Source: an uncultured Prevotella sp. (lineage in GTDB: Bacteria > Bacteroidota > Bacteroidia > Bacteroidales > Bacteroidaceae). From it: 32,618 nt of DNA. This document shows, piece after piece, positions 32,383 through 32,618 of the stretch (position 1 is the stretch's first letter; each line of letters begins with the position of its first letter). The stretch spans positions 1 through 32,618 of the forward strand of contig UQZX01000028.1 of NCBI GenBank assembly GCA_900545525.1, written 5' to 3'. The notes below the pieces were generated by a model, which saw nothing but the letters and a program-made list of their open reading frames with translations, had not been told where the DNA came from and did not search any database. A program made the translations under genes and the position numbers.

Positions 32383-32417
32383 GAATTAAGAATTAAGAGT
32401 TAAGAATTAAGAATTTT
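32383..32417 (+). repeat. Heptamer tandem repeat after recO
   Basis: GAATTAA is repeated in tandem at 32383-32389 and 32390-32396, as GAGTTAA at 32397-32403, again as GAATTAA at 32404-32410, then a partial copy to 32417. It starts 4 bases past the recO stop and may be a simple sequence repeat or a weak terminator. No function is evident. Confidence 0.7.
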
Positions 32418-32427
32418 GGTTACCGTC

Positions 32428-32618
32428 AGGTTGACGAGAATTCATGTTTAGTGCTCTGAAAGAGCAGCAAGCCCTCAGCCCGGGGCAGAGCGGAGCGGCA
32501 CCCCGGGAGTATAATGAGTGTATAGCTGTCGCCCTGAAAGGTTGACGAGAATTCATGTCCTGCGCTCTGAAAGAGCAGCAAGCCCTCAGCCCGGGGCAGA
32601 GCGGAGCGGCACCCCGGG
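32428..32618. repeat. GC-rich tandem repeat array, 111-base period, runs off the window
   Basis: An 80-base unit occurs at 32428-32507 and 32539-32618, separated by a 31-base spacer, with differences only in a six-base stretch. Each unit carries GCTCT-GAA-AGAGC and a strong inverted repeat CCCGGGG/CCCCGGG around a GC-rich loop. The second unit ends exactly at the window edge, so more copies may follow. No reading frame of note covers it. It resembles intergenic repeat arrays that I associate with Bacteroidales, but its role is unknown. Confidence 0.75.

Noticed and set aside
32428..32618. CRISPR array
   Set aside because: The repeat unit is about 80 bases with a 31-base spacer and strong internal hairpins, only two units are visible and no cas gene is near; CRISPR repeats are shorter.

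Overview
The window looks like chromosome of a member of the Bacteroidales, most likely Prevotella or a close relative. The reasons are: promoters of the Bacteroidetes type (TAnnTTTG near -7, sometimes with TTTG 19-20 bases upstream), start codons mostly without a Shine-Dalgarno sequence, a C10 (streptopain-family) protease with a C-terminal Por/type IX-like tail, a pair of genes matching the Bacteroides glycine-lipid acyltransferases GlsA and GlsB, and a dcw cluster with the Bacteroidetes gene order. This assignment is from recognition of families, not from a database search.

Layout. Bases 1-862 are an accessory scrap: short direct and inverted repeats and the decayed, internally deleted remnant of an AAA/DUF4143 ATPase gene. 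Bases 863-9049 (minus strand) hold a secretion module: a membrane-anchored TPR/AraC-type regulator, a secreted C10 cysteine protease and a 1380-residue secreted multidomain protein that probably shares a transcript with the protease. Bases 9124-11013 (minus) hold glsB and glsA. Divergently, 11358-27665 (plus) is one long division and wall cluster: mraZ, rsmH, ftsL-like, ftsI, murE, mraY, murD, ftsW, murG, murC, ftsQ, ftsA, ftsZ, and a trailing yqeY, closed by a strong terminator. It lacks murF, murB and ddl. Bases 27790-30714 (minus) hold an AraC-family regulator and gyrB, followed by rpsT and tRNA-Glu (both minus) and recO (plus). The right edge is a tandem array of a GC-rich 111-base repeat that runs off the window.

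How the genes work together. The dcw cluster makes the UDP-MurNAc-peptide (MurC, MurD, MurE), moves it to the lipid carrier (MraY, MurG), polymerises and cross-links it at the septum (FtsW, FtsI), and supplies the division scaffold (FtsZ, FtsA, FtsQ, FtsL-like). MraZ probably represses the cluster through three GTGG boxes exactly 10 bases apart just upstream of the -7 element. GlsB and GlsA would make the N-acyl and then the O-acylated glycine lipid of the envelope.

I did not find a clearly new defence or mobile system. The most notable items are the MraZ operator, the branched inverted-repeat element between tRNA-Glu and rpsT, an apparently leaderless recO, the right-edge repeat array, an altered histidine motif in MraY, and a long inverted repeat in front of the protease-linked regulator.
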